From Chloroflexota bacterium (GTDB lineage: Bacteria > Chloroflexota > Limnocylindria > QHBO01): DNA of 64,000 nt. Numbering within the stretch: position 1 is the first letter of the stretch; each line of letters starts with the position of its first letter. The position numbers were made by a program, and so were the translations under genes. The DNA is taken from NCBI GenBank assembly GCA_038040195.1, contig JBBPIR010000001.1, forward strand, positions 553,141 to 617,140. The letters run 5' to 3'. Positions 27,836-39,297 of the stretch are shown piece by piece. The notes below the pieces were generated by a model. It was not told where the DNA came from. It did no database searches and was given only the letters and a program-made list of their open reading frames with translations.

Positions 27836-30343
27836 TCATTCCTCGCCTTCGGACTCCTCGGGTAGCCCTTCGTCCACGAATACGGCAATAGAGATGATCC
27901 GATCGCCCTCCGCCGGCCTCATGACCGTCACCCCGCGCGAGGCGCGCCGGTAGCTGTTCACGCTCACAACCTGGGTGCGCAGCATGGTGCCCTCCTGGGT
28001 GATCAGCATCACTTCTTCATCATCCTGCCCCACCAGGCGGACGGCAGCCACCGCGCCCGTTTCCTTGTTGAGGGCGTTGGCGATCACCCCGCCGGTGGCG
28101 CGGTGCTTGACCGGGAAGTCGCTGACGATGGTCCGCTTGCCATACCCCTGCTCGGTGACCACCAACAGCTGCTGGCCCGGATCGCGAATGACCTGCATGC
28201 CGATGACCTCGTCTTTGGCCTTGAGCCGGAGGCCCGTGACGCCCATCGTGTCGCGGCCCATGGCGCGCACCTCCCGTTCGGCGAAGCGCGCGGCCTGGCC
28301 ATTGCGGGTGGCGATGAGGATGTCGTTCCCGCCGTCCGAGAGGTCCACCCAGCGCAGCTCGTCACCGTCCACGAGGTTGATCGCGATCAGCCCGTTGGCC
28401 TTGATCTTGGCGTACTCGGCGAGCGAGGTCTTCTTGATCTTCCCCTTGCGAGTAGCCATGACCAGGTAGTGATCCGGCTCGAAGCGCGGCAGCGAGATGA
28501 TCGCGCTCACGTACTCTCCGCTGTCGACCTGGACCCCGGGCAGGTTGATGATCGGAAGGCCCTTCGCGTGGCGGCTGGCCTCAGGCAGAGCGTGCACCTT
28601 GGTGATGAACACGCGCCCGCGGTTGGTGAAGAACAGGATGTTGTCATGAGTGTTGGCCACGACCAGGTGGCTGACGGCGTCCTCCTCACGCGTGATCATC
28701 GCCAGCTTGCCCTTGCCTCCACGCCGCTGCGAGCGGAAGGTGCGGATCTGCTGGCGCTTGATGTAGCCGCGCTGCGACAGCGTCACGACAACGTCCTCCG
28801 CTGCCACCAGGTCCTCGGCCGAGAGCTCGCGACTCGCGTCATCCCAGATCCGGGTTCGCCGTTCCTCGCCGTACTTCCGCCGCAGCTCGCCCAGCTCGTC
28901 CTTGATGGCCTGCAGGATCTTCCGTGGGTTGGCCAGCAGGTCCTCCAGTTCGGCGATCAGGCGGATGACCTCTTCGTACTCGTCCTCGATCTTCTTGCGC
29001 TCCAGGGCGGCCAGACGGCGCAGCTGCATCTCGAGGATCGCGTTGGCCTGCGCCTCGCTCAGCGAGAACTTGGCGATCAGGGCTTCGCGGGCAGCATCCG
29101 CATCGGCTGACTTGCGAATGGTGGAGATCACCTCGTCCAGATGGTCGAGCGCGATCTTCAGGCCCTCTAGGATGTGCGCCCGCTCGCGGGCGCGGTTCAG
29201 GTCGAATTCGGTCCTCCGACGGATGACCTCGCGCCGATAGGCGATGTAGTGCTCGAGCAGCCGCTTGAGGCCCAGGGTCTGGGGCTGGCCGTCGACGAGG
29301 GCCAGCATGTTGGTCGAGAAGCTCGACTCGAGCGCCGTGTGCTTGAACAATTGGGACATCACGGTGTGCGGTGACCCGTCGCGCTTGACCTCCACCACGA
29401 TCCTCATGCCGTCGCGGTCGGATTCGTCGCGAATGTCGCTGACATCGGTGATTCTCTTGGCTCCGACCAGCTCGGCCATCTTCTCGATCAGCGTCGTCTT
29501 GTTGACCTGGTACGGAAGCTCGGTGACGACCACCGCCATGCGCCCCGGGCGGACCTCCTCCAGAGCGACCTGGCCGCGCATCATGACCCGTCCCCGCCCC
29601 GTGGCGTACATGTGCCGAATGGCGTCGATGCGCTCCTTCTCCCCCGCGATCGAGCGCTGGTCGGAGAAGCGGAACACGGTCCCGCCGGTTGGAAAGTCGG
29701 GTCCGGTCACAATCTCGCACAGGTCGTCCACAGTCGACTCCGGCTCGTCGATCAGCTTCTCCACCGCCCGGCAGATCTCACCCAGGTTGTGGGGCGGAAT
29801 GTTCGTGGCCATGCCGACCGCAATCCCGGACGAGCCGTTCACGAGCAGGTTCGGCAAGCGCGCGGGAAGCACGGTTGGCTCCTGGAGGCGGCCGTCGAAG
29901 TTGTCCATGAAATCGACGGTGCCCTTCTCGATGTCGGACAGCATCTCGTCGCTGATGGCCGCCAGCCGCGCCTCGGTGTACCGATACGCCGCAGCCGGAT
30001 CCCCATCGATGGAACCGAAGTTGCCCTGGCCATCCACGAGCGGGTAGCGCAGGCTGAAGTCCTGGGCCAGGCGCACCAAGGCGTCATAGAGGGCTACATC
30101 GCCATGGGGATGGAACTTGGCCAGCGCCTCGCCGACTACGCCGGCGCACTTGCGGTATGCCGATGTCGACCGCAGCCCCATCTCGTGCATCGTGAACAGG
30201 ATCCGCCGATGGACCGGCTTCAGGCCGTCCCGGACATCGGGGAGAGCGCGGGCCACGATGACCGACATCGCGTAATCGATGTACGCCGAACGCATCTCGT
30301 CTTCGATTGAGACGTTGCGCACCGCGCCCATGCGGTTGTCCAT
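27836..30343 (-). CDS. gyrA: DNA gyrase subunit A
   Basis: 835 aa, ATG 30343 (TTG 30346 possible) after GGGGGGCG. Catalytic Tyr in AAAYRYTEARL; breakage-reunion domain up to about 490; the C-terminal beta-pinwheel carries the GyrA box QRRGGKG, so this is gyrase and not topoisomerase IV. In the quinolone-resistance region HPHGDVALYDALVR, Val stands where E. coli has Ser83, while the Asp87 equivalent is kept. GyrA with GyrB introduces negative supercoils. Part of the gyrB-DUF4287-gyrA cluster. Confidence 0.97.
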   Translation of the reverse strand: MDNRMGAVRNVSIEDEMRSAYIDYAMSVIVARALPDVRDGLKPVHRRILFTMHEMGLRSTSAYRKCAGVVGEALAKFHPHGDVALYDALVRLAQDFSLRYPLVDGQGNFGSIDGDPAAAYRYTEARLAAISDEMLSDIEKGTVDFMDNFDGRLQEPTVLPARLPNLLVNGSSGIAVGMATNIPPHNLGEICRAVEKLIDEPESTVDDLCEIVTGPDFPTGGTVFRFSDQRSIAGEKERIDAIRHMYATGRGRVMMRGQVALEEVRPGRMAVVVTELPYQVNKTTLIEKMAELVGAKRITDVSDIRDESDRDGMRIVVEVKRDGSPHTVMSQLFKHTALESSFSTNMLALVDGQPQTLGLKRLLEHYIAYRREVIRRRTEFDLNRARERAHILEGLKIALDHLDEVISTIRKSADADAAREALIAKFSLSEAQANAILEMQLRRLAALERKKIEDEYEEVIRLIAELEDLLANPRKILQAIKDELGELRRKYGEERRTRIWDDASRELSAEDLVAAEDVVVTLSQRGYIKRQQIRTFRSQRRGGKGKLAMITREEDAVSHLVVANTHDNILFFTNRGRVFITKVHALPEASRHAKGLPIINLPGVQVDSGEYVSAIISLPRFEPDHYLVMATRKGKIKKTSLAEYAKIKANGLIAINLVDGDELRWVDLSDGGNDILIATRNGQAARFAEREVRAMGRDTMGVTGLRLKAKDEVIGMQVIRDPGQQLLVVTEQGYGKRTIVSDFPVKHRATGGVIANALNKETGAVAAVRLVGQDDEEVMLITQEGTMLRTQVVSVNSYRRASRGVTVMRPAEGDRIISIAVFVDEGLPEESEGEE

Positions 30344-30359
30344 CAAGCACGCCCCCCTT

Positions 30360-30395
30360 GTCGCGTCTGTCGCGTATGTCGCGTATGTCGCGTCA
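30360..30395. repeat. Four tandem 9-bp repeats upstream of gyrA
   Basis: Four units of GTCGCGTnn: GTCGCGTCT, GTCGCGTAT, GTCGCGTAT, GTCGCGTCA, head to tail in the 70-bp gap between the DUF4287 gene and gyrA. They are iteron-like and could bind a regulator or be simple slippage. Confidence 0.85.
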
Positions 30396-30413
30396 GGATC
30401 GGACGGTCAGGGC

Positions 30414-30653
30414 TCACCAGCTGGCCTCTTCGTCCCAGAAGTCGTCGCCGTACGCGTCGCGGCTGCCACGCAGGCAGTGGTCGGCGATCGCGAGGGCGTA
30501 GGCGTGCGCCACCGCATGGCCGTCGCGCAGGAAATTCACGGCCTCGCGCCGATCACCAATGCCGTTGGCTTCCAGCAAAGCGCACCAATCCTCGAGCGCG
30601 CGCCCGGTCTTGGCCTCGACCTGACGAATATCGGCGATGTGACGGGGTGGCAT
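30414..30653 (-). CDS. DUF4287-like small protein between gyrB and gyrA
   Basis: 79 aa, ATG after GAGGGAGA, 11 nt past gyrB. Its pattern (IRQVEAKTGRALEDWCALLEANGI, then NFLRDGHAVAHAYALAIADH) matches the DUF4287 helical domain, here about 60 residues plus an acidic tail ending in Trp. Function unknown in the family. Its place inside the gyrase operon is unusual. Confidence 0.75.
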   Translation of the reverse strand: MPPRHIADIRQVEAKTGRALEDWCALLEANGIGDRREAVNFLRDGHAVAHAYALAIADHCLRGSRDAYGDDFWDEEASW

Positions 30654-30664
30654 CGATCTCCCTC

Positions 30665-33529
<2,865 letters not shown>

Positions 33530-33537
<8 letters not shown>

Positions 33538-34288
33538 GAGCGGCCACCTCAGCGGCCAGTGCCTGGTATGCAAAGGCACCACGTGAGCTGGGGTCGTACA
33601 GGGCGATCGGCAGTCCGTGGCTCGGGGCCTCGCTGAGCCGCACGCTGCGAGGCACGACGGTGTCGTACACCGTGCCGTTCAGGTGGCGCCGCACCTCATC
33701 AGCCACCTGGGCCGACAGACGCGTCCGGCGATCGAACATCGTGATCACGACTCCCTCGATCTCCAGTCGCGGGTTCAGCGACCCACGGACAAGGCGGATG
33801 GTGTTCACCAGGTTTCCAAGACCCTCCATCGCGTAATACTCCGCCTGGATCGGGATGAGCACGCCATCCGCGGCGGTCAACGCATTGACTGTCAGCAGAC
33901 CAAGTGACGGCGGGCAGTCCACCAGCACGCGGTCATATCGTTCGTCCACCTCGGCCAGGCTGGCCGCAAGCCGATGCTCACGGGCCGGAATCCCTACCAG
34001 CTCGATCTCGGCTCCGGCAAGCATTGGTGTGGCCGGCACCAAGTCGAGGCCTGGGATCGCCGTGGGCCTCGCGATCTCGGAGATGGCGACCCGATCAATG
34101 AGCGCGTCATAGATCGTGCCCGGCGCCCGTCGGTCGGCTCCCAGCCCCGTCGAGGCGTTGCCCTGGGGATCCAGATCGATTACGAGCGTTCGCGTGCCGG
34201 AGAGGGCCAGATATGCCGCGAGGTTGATGACGGTGGTCGTCTTACCGACGCCGCCCTTCTGGTTGGTACAGGCCGTGACCCTAGCCAC
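33530..34288 (-). CDS. parA: Chromosome partitioning ATPase ParA/Soj
   Basis: 252 aa from GTG 34288 (GGAG 5 nt upstream). Deviant Walker A NQKGGVGKTTT, Walker A' LVIDLDPQGNASTGLG, Walker B VLVDCPPSLGLLT. Compact chromosomal type with no N-terminal HTH. It forms ATP gradients on the nucleoid and works with ParB-parS. First gene of the parA-parB-gyrB-gyrA-prs run. Confidence 0.96.
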
Positions 34289-34323
34289 GAGCACTCCGCT
34301 GCGAATTCCGTCGGGCACGCTCA

Positions 34324-34332
34324 ATTGTATCA
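34324..34332 (-). promoter_or_regulatory. parA: parA extended -10
   Basis: TGATACAAT on the minus strand: an extended -10 (TGn plus TACAAT, hexamer 34324-34329). No good -35, as expected of extended -10 promoters. Leader about 30 nt. Confidence 0.5.
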
Positions 34333-34368
34333 GTTTGGGCCCTTTTCGACCGGTTACCGCCGACTCAA

Positions 34369-34384
34369 TGTTTCACGTGAAACA
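34369..34384. promoter_or_regulatory. parS site
   Basis: TGTTTCACGTGAAACA, a perfect 16-bp palindrome identical to the Bacillus parS consensus. It lies 80 bp upstream of the parA start and 23 kb from the candidate oriC, so ParB bound here could also repress parAB. Confidence 0.97.
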
Positions 34385-34440
34385 CGGCTTTCGAGCACGT
34401 TTGCAGGCCCTGGAGGCCGGATCGGAAGCTGTCCGGAGCC

Positions 34441-34446
34441 TATACT
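34441..34446 (+). promoter_or_regulatory. -10 element before mreD
   Basis: TATACT on the plus strand, the genome's common -10 form, pointing into mreD-mrdA-rodA. The 243 bp between parA and mreD otherwise hold only parS and the parA promoter. Confidence 0.5.
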
Positions 34447-34531
34447 TGGACACAGCCGCCCCCGAGTCGCAGCGACCCGCGAGAACCGTCCGATCAACGC
34501 CATCAGCGCGCTTCTGGCCTTCATCACCGGC

Positions 34532-34993
34532 GTGTTCCACGCCAGTCTGGCTCCGGCGCTGGCCGTGGGTGATCTGAGACCGAATCTCATGCTCGCGTCA
34601 GTCGTGACCGTCACGGCCCTGCTCGGGCTGGGTACTGGGGCCGTGTGGGCATTCGTGGGCGGGTTGACCGTGAACCTGCTCACCACCGATCCGCTGGGCA
34701 GCGTGCCGCTTGGTTTGCTCCTGGTCGCCGGCTTGTTGCCGATCGCCTCCGGTCTGGTCGGTCGTTCAGGCGCCCTCTTGGCGCTGATCGGCGGCGTCAT
34801 TGGCAGCCTGCTGGTGGATTTGGTGGGGCTCATCGTGCTGGTCCTTGTCGGCGGCGCCCCGCTGCCCCAACCAGCGTCTGTGCCAGGCCTCCTGCTGCCT
34901 ACCGCGGCGCTGAATGGATTGCTGACGGCGCTGGCATTCGTGGCTGCGCGCGCGACCCTGTCCCGCTTCGGCTTCGAGCCGTCGCCAATCTGA
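34532..34993 (+). CDS. mreD: MreD-like rod-shape determining membrane protein
   Basis: At least 153 aa, with five or so hydrophobic helices (NLMLASVVTVTALLGLG, AVWAFVGGLTVNLL, LGLLLVAGLLPIASGLV, LIGGVIGSLLVDLVGLIVLVLV, LLLPTAALNGLLTALAFVA). Helix pattern, size and position before PBP2 and RodA support MreD. The start is uncertain: GTG 34532 is the first standard codon, but the frame is open upstream and the residues before it (INAISALLAFITG) look like the first membrane helix, so a non-standard start (for example ATC 34493) is possible. No Shine-Dalgarno precedes either. mreC is absent here. Confidence 0.75.
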   Translation: MFHASLAPALAVGDLRPNLMLASVVTVTALLGLGTGAVWAFVGGLTVNLLTTDPLGSVPLGLLLVAGLLPIASGLVGRSGALLALIGGVIGSLLVDLVGLIVLVLVGGAPLPQPASVPGLLLPTAALNGLLTALAFVAARATLSRFGFEPSPI

Positions 34994-34995
34994 CG

Positions 34996-36909
34996 GTGGG
35001 CACGCAGTTCGAGCACCCGGATCTGCAGCGATCCGGTCCCCGGTTCATCGCATTCGGGGTCATCGGGTTGCTCCTGTTCACCGTGCTGGCGGGCCGGCTC
35101 TTCCAGCTCCAGGTAATCGAAGGGAGGGCCCGCGCCGAGCAGGCGGAGGCCGCGCGGACCGTGGACGTGGCGATTCCGTCCCAGCGCGGGCTGGTCCTTG
35201 ATCGCGAGGGGCGACCGCTGGTCATCAACGTGCCGACCTGGACGGTGGCGGTTCGGCCCGCAGATCTGCCTGCAGCACGACAGGACGGGGTCCTGCGCCG
35301 AGTAGCGGAGCTCGTGGGGCTCCCCGCCAGTGAGCTGTCGGCACGGCTGGACGCCTTCGCGGGGTCGCCCTTCGACCTGGTGCCGCTGGCGACCGACATC
35401 GACCGCGCCGCGGCGCTGGTGCTTGCCGAGAAGAGCGAGTCATTGCCCGGCATCGAGCTCCAGGTCGTGGCCAGGCGCCAATACCTCAACGAGCTCGGCA
35501 ATCCGGACGGCACGCTCCTTTCCCATATCGTCGGCTACACCGGTCCGGTCAACGCCGATGAGCTTGAGCACCTTGCGGAGGCGGGCTATCTGCACGACGA
35601 CCCCATCGGGCGGACGGGGATCGAGGCCGCATTCGAGTCCGAACTGCGAGGCGAGTACGGATCCGCGCGCTGGGAGCGCGACGTATCGGGCCGGCTGGTG
35701 AAGGTCGTGGAGGAGACCCGGGACCCGACGGCCGGACGGAACCTGGTGCTGACGATCGACGCGCGGCTCCAGCGGATGGCCACCGAGTCACTCCTGTGGG
35801 GCATGCGGGAGGCCAACGTCAGCCAGGGGGTCACGATCGTAATGAACCCCCAGACCGGCGAGATCTTGGCGATGGTGTCGCTGCCGGCCTACGACAACAA
35901 CGCGTTCGCCGGCGGCATCCCCGACGAGCTCTACCAGGCGTACCTGACCGATCCCAACCTGCCGCTCCGCAACCATGCCATCAGCGACATCTACCCACCT
36001 GGATCCACATTCAAGCTGGTGACCGGTCTGGCCGCCCTGCAGGAAGGGGTCACCACCTCGGCCCGCCGGTGGCAGACCTACGGGTGCTACCAGATCCCCG
36101 GCGCTCCGGCCGGTGACTGTCTGTACGACTGGAACCGGCGTGGATTCGGCCCCCTGAACATGGTCGAGGCGTTCGCGATCAGCTCCGACACGTTCTTCTA
36201 CCAGATGGCCGTCCACCTGGGCGTAGACCGGCTGGCGAAATGGGCCTATGAGCTGGGCTTCGGCGCACCCACCGAGATCGATCTCCCAAATGAGGCAAGC
36301 GGGATCATCGCGTCCACCGAGTGGGCTCACACCCAGGGTCGTACGGGCGTGTACACCGGGGAGCTGGCCCAGGCCGGGATCGGGCAGAACGTCATTGCGG
36401 TCACCCCGCTCCAGCTGCTGAACGCGTATGCCGCGCTGGCCAACGGCGGGCACCTGATGCGACCCCAGATCGTGCTCGGTGAAGCCGACGCCGACGGCAA
36501 CCTGGTGGATCGGTACGAGCCCGAGGTCCTGCACGAGGTGGCGGCCGACCCCGACAACCTGAGCCTGATGCGCATTGGCGCCCGGGAGGTCATCACCACC
36601 GGTCACGCGTACAACATCAGCGATCTGCGCCTGCCCGGCGCGCTGTCGGGCAAGACGGGCACGGCGGAATTCGGCCTCCCCGATGCCGAGGGCGTGCTGC
36701 CGTTTCACTCGTGGTTCGTGGCCTGGCTGCCCTCGACCCCCGGCGCGACCGATTCGCCGCTGGCGGTCATCACGTTCACATATCGGGCCACCGTCATCGG
36801 GAACGTGTCGACCGAAGTGGTGAAGTACTTCCTCCAGCAGTACTTCGGCCTCGACCAGGATCTCCGGCTGGACCCGGTGACCCTGCGGCAACTCTCGGGA
36901 GGCAACTGA
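34996..36909 (+). CDS. mrdA: Penicillin-binding protein 2 (elongasome transpeptidase)
   Basis: 637 aa from GTG 34996, 2 nt after mreD. N-terminal membrane anchor (FIAFGVIGLLLFTVLAGRLFQLQVI), PBP dimer domain with RGLVLDREGRPL, transpeptidase with SxxK in PPGSTFKL, SxD in SSDTF, and KTGT in SGKTGTAEF. It crosslinks peptidoglycan during rod elongation with RodA. Full length for the family. Followed directly by rodA. Confidence 0.95.
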   Translation: MGTQFEHPDLQRSGPRFIAFGVIGLLLFTVLAGRLFQLQVIEGRARAEQAEAARTVDVAIPSQRGLVLDREGRPLVINVPTWTVAVRPADLPAARQDGVLRRVAELVGLPASELSARLDAFAGSPFDLVPLATDIDRAAALVLAEKSESLPGIELQVVARRQYLNELGNPDGTLLSHIVGYTGPVNADELEHLAEAGYLHDDPIGRTGIEAAFESELRGEYGSARWERDVSGRLVKVVEETRDPTAGRNLVLTIDARLQRMATESLLWGMREANVSQGVTIVMNPQTGEILAMVSLPAYDNNAFAGGIPDELYQAYLTDPNLPLRNHAISDIYPPGSTFKLVTGLAALQEGVTTSARRWQTYGCYQIPGAPAGDCLYDWNRRGFGPLNMVEAFAISSDTFFYQMAVHLGVDRLAKWAYELGFGAPTEIDLPNEASGIIASTEWAHTQGRTGVYTGELAQAGIGQNVIAVTPLQLLNAYAALANGGHLMRPQIVLGEADADGNLVDRYEPEVLHEVAADPDNLSLMRIGAREVITTGHAYNISDLRLPGALSGKTGTAEFGLPDAEGVLPFHSWFVAWLPSTPGATDSPLAVITFTYRATVIGNVSTEVVKYFLQQYFGLDQDLRLDPVTLRQLSGGN

Positions 36910-36911
36910 GC

Positions 36912-38048
36912 GTGGGCGTCGCGGTCACCACCTTCGAGGTCGCCCCAACCGCTCGCTGGCGCGACTTTGACTGGCAGTTGACTCTGTACGTGGTCCTGCT
37001 GCTGGGCTTTGGCGTCATCCTCGGCGTGTCCGCCGGCTGGAACGACGGCCCGTCGCCACCCGGGGTCATCCCGCAACCGGTGAAGACCGTCATCTGGAGT
37101 GGGATCGGCTTTGCCGTGCTGGCGGTCGCCGCATCGGTGGACTACCACTGGCTGCGGACGTTCGCCCTGCCGATCTACCTCATCACCCTGGGCCTGCTGG
37201 TGCTGAACCTGCTGGCCGGGAACGAGGTGTTCGGCGCCCAGCTGTCGGTGACCATCGGCGGGCTTGACTTCCAGTTCTCCGAGATCGGCAAGGTGCTCAT
37301 GGTGGTCGTCCTTGCGGCGTTCCTGGCGGGCCGCGGCCAGGGCATCGGGCGGCTCTCGACGATCATCGGGGCCGCACTATTGACGGTGCTTCCGACCGCC
37401 CTCGTCCTGCGCCAACCCGACCTGGGCACCGCGCTCGTGTTCGTGGCCATCCTCGGCGGCATGCTGTTCATCAGCGGCGCCAGCATCGGGTGGATGGCCC
37501 TGCTGGGCGGTATCACGATCGCCCTGACACCCATCGTGCTCAACGCCCTTGCCGACTACCAGCTGTCGCGCCTGACGTGCTTCCTCGATCCGGCGTTGGA
37601 CCCGCAGGGGGCGTGCTACCAGCTCGTCCAGGCGCTCAATGCGGTCGGGTCCGGCGGATGGCTGGGACAGGGGCTGACGGCTGGCCACGCCAACCAGCTG
37701 GGGTTCCTGCCGGTCCAGACCACGGACTTCATCTTTACGATCGTGGCCGAGGAGCTGGGGTTGGTGGGCGGCCTCATCCTGCTGGCGCTTTTCGGCCTGC
37801 TTCTGTGGCGGATCACGATCATCGGCTGGCGAGCGCGCGACGGTCTGGGCCGACTGGTAGCCATGGGCCTGGCGACCATGCTGCTGTTCCAGGTCGTGGT
37901 CAACATCGGCATGGTCATCGGGTTGCTGCCGGTGACCGGCATCCCGTTGCCGTTGATCACGTACGGCGGCTCGTCGACGGTCTCTATCCTGTTCGGGATG
38001 GGGATCCTCCAATCCGTTCGGATGCACACCCGGACCGAAACCTTCTAA
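36912..38048 (+). CDS. rodA: SEDS peptidoglycan glycosyltransferase RodA
   Basis: 378 aa from GTG 36912, 2 nt after mrdA. About ten membrane helices. SEDS motifs: FQFSEIGKVLMVVVLAAFLA, LRQPDLGTALVF, LTAGHANQLGFLPVQTTDFIFTIVAEELGLVGG with the catalytic region, and GIPLPLITYGGSSTVS at the end. SEDS proteins polymerise glycan strands from lipid II. I prefer RodA over FtsW because of the PBP2/MreD context. Confidence 0.95.
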   Translation: MGVAVTTFEVAPTARWRDFDWQLTLYVVLLLGFGVILGVSAGWNDGPSPPGVIPQPVKTVIWSGIGFAVLAVAASVDYHWLRTFALPIYLITLGLLVLNLLAGNEVFGAQLSVTIGGLDFQFSEIGKVLMVVVLAAFLAGRGQGIGRLSTIIGAALLTVLPTALVLRQPDLGTALVFVAILGGMLFISGASIGWMALLGGITIALTPIVLNALADYQLSRLTCFLDPALDPQGACYQLVQALNAVGSGGWLGQGLTAGHANQLGFLPVQTTDFIFTIVAEELGLVGGLILLALFGLLLWRITIIGWRARDGLGRLVAMGLATMLLFQVVVNIGMVIGLLPVTGIPLPLITYGGSSTVSILFGMGILQSVRMHTRTETF

Positions 38049-38064
38049 GGGGCGGCCGAGCCAG

Positions 38065-39237
38065 TCAGGCAGCCTCGGCTTCGGGGGGCGGGGTCGGCGG
38101 CGGGGTCGGGGGTGCGGTCGGGGGTGACGGACCGGATCTGGAGTGGCCGGCGAAGGCACGCGCGTCATCCGGCGCTCCACCCTCCAGCCGCCGGAAGGCG
38201 TACCGATACAGGTCGCGGCCGAGGGCGACGACGGGGGCGGCCAGGATGGCGCCCCACAGCCCGAACAACGAGGCGCCCACGATCAGCGACAGGATGACGA
38301 CCGCCGGATGGAGGTCGACGGCGCCGCCCATGACCTTTGGGACCAGCAGGTGGTTCTCGAGCTGCTGGACGACGGTGTACAGGGCGACCGCCGCCAGCGC
38401 CGCCCCGGGCGAGATGGATGCGCCGATGAGGACCGCCGGGACGGCCGCGATGATGGGACCGATGATCGGGACCAGCTCGAGGACGCCGGCCACCAGTGCC
38501 AACAGCACCGCGAAGTCGGCGAACTCCCGGAAGCCGATAGCGGAAAGGACCAGCAAGCCGACCAGGGTGGCGACGAAGATCACGGCGCCCAGCAGGAGCT
38601 GACCCCGGATCCAGCGACCGATCATGCTGGTGGTCAATCCCATGGCGTGACTCGCGTCCGGGCGCCAGCCGGAGGGCAGCAGGCCCAGGATGCCATCCGG
38701 CAGACGCTCGCGATCCTTGAGGACGTACAGGAGCCAAACCGGAACCACGACCAACCCGAATACGAATCCCGCGGCGCGCGCAATCAGGCTCAGGAGCGGC
38801 CCGACGATGGCCTCCAGCAGAGCCACGACGGCCTGCTGCCCGCTCCCGATGATCGAGTCCAGCGCGTCGCGGATGGGTTCGGGCAGCGGAAGGCCGGTTA
38901 GCCATTCCATGATTGCCTGCTCCCATTCCACGAACTGGGCGGCGAGGGTTGGGAGCTGCTCCAGGAACCGGCGGAGCTGATCGAAAAGCGGCGGGAGGAG
39001 GAGTAATCCCAGCCCGATGACGGCCGCCACCACCGCCACGTAGACCAGGAGGATGCCAGCCACGCGAGGGATGCCGCGACGCTGGAGTGCGGTCACCGGC
39101 GGATCGAGCAGGAAGGCCAGAGCGATGGCAATCGCGAATACGGGGAGCGCCGAGCGCGCCAGCCACAGGGCGAGCGCCAGCAGCAGGATCGCGAACGTGA
39201 CGAACAGTTCCAGGCGGTGGCGGGCGACGAACCCCAT
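38065..39237 (-). CDS. AI-2E family transporter
   Basis: 390 aa from ATG 39237, 8 nt after a TAGGAT -10 (39246-39251), so probably leaderless. About eight helices in the AI-2E/PerM pattern: LPVFAIAIALAFLLDPPVTALQRRG, IARAAGFVFGLVVVPVWLLYVLKDRERLP, LELVPIIGPIIAAVPAVLIG, QQLENHLLVPKVMGGAVDLHPAVVILSLIVG. The family includes AI-2 exporters and Na+/H+ antiporters; substrate here unknown. The C-terminal tail is Pro-rich (PPTPPP repeats). Confidence 0.92.
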   Translation of the reverse strand: MGFVARHRLELFVTFAILLLALALWLARSALPVFAIAIALAFLLDPPVTALQRRGIPRVAGILLVYVAVVAAVIGLGLLLLPPLFDQLRRFLEQLPTLAAQFVEWEQAIMEWLTGLPLPEPIRDALDSIIGSGQQAVVALLEAIVGPLLSLIARAAGFVFGLVVVPVWLLYVLKDRERLPDGILGLLPSGWRPDASHAMGLTTSMIGRWIRGQLLLGAVIFVATLVGLLVLSAIGFREFADFAVLLALVAGVLELVPIIGPIIAAVPAVLIGASISPGAALAAVALYTVVQQLENHLLVPKVMGGAVDLHPAVVILSLIVGASLFGLWGAILAAPVVALGRDLYRYAFRRLEGGAPDDARAFAGHSRSGPSPPTAPPTPPPTPPPEAEAA

Positions 39238-39297
39238 GCGCCGGCATCCTAGCCGAGCGGGGAACGTGGGTGCCAGGAGCGCTACCATCGTCGGGCC

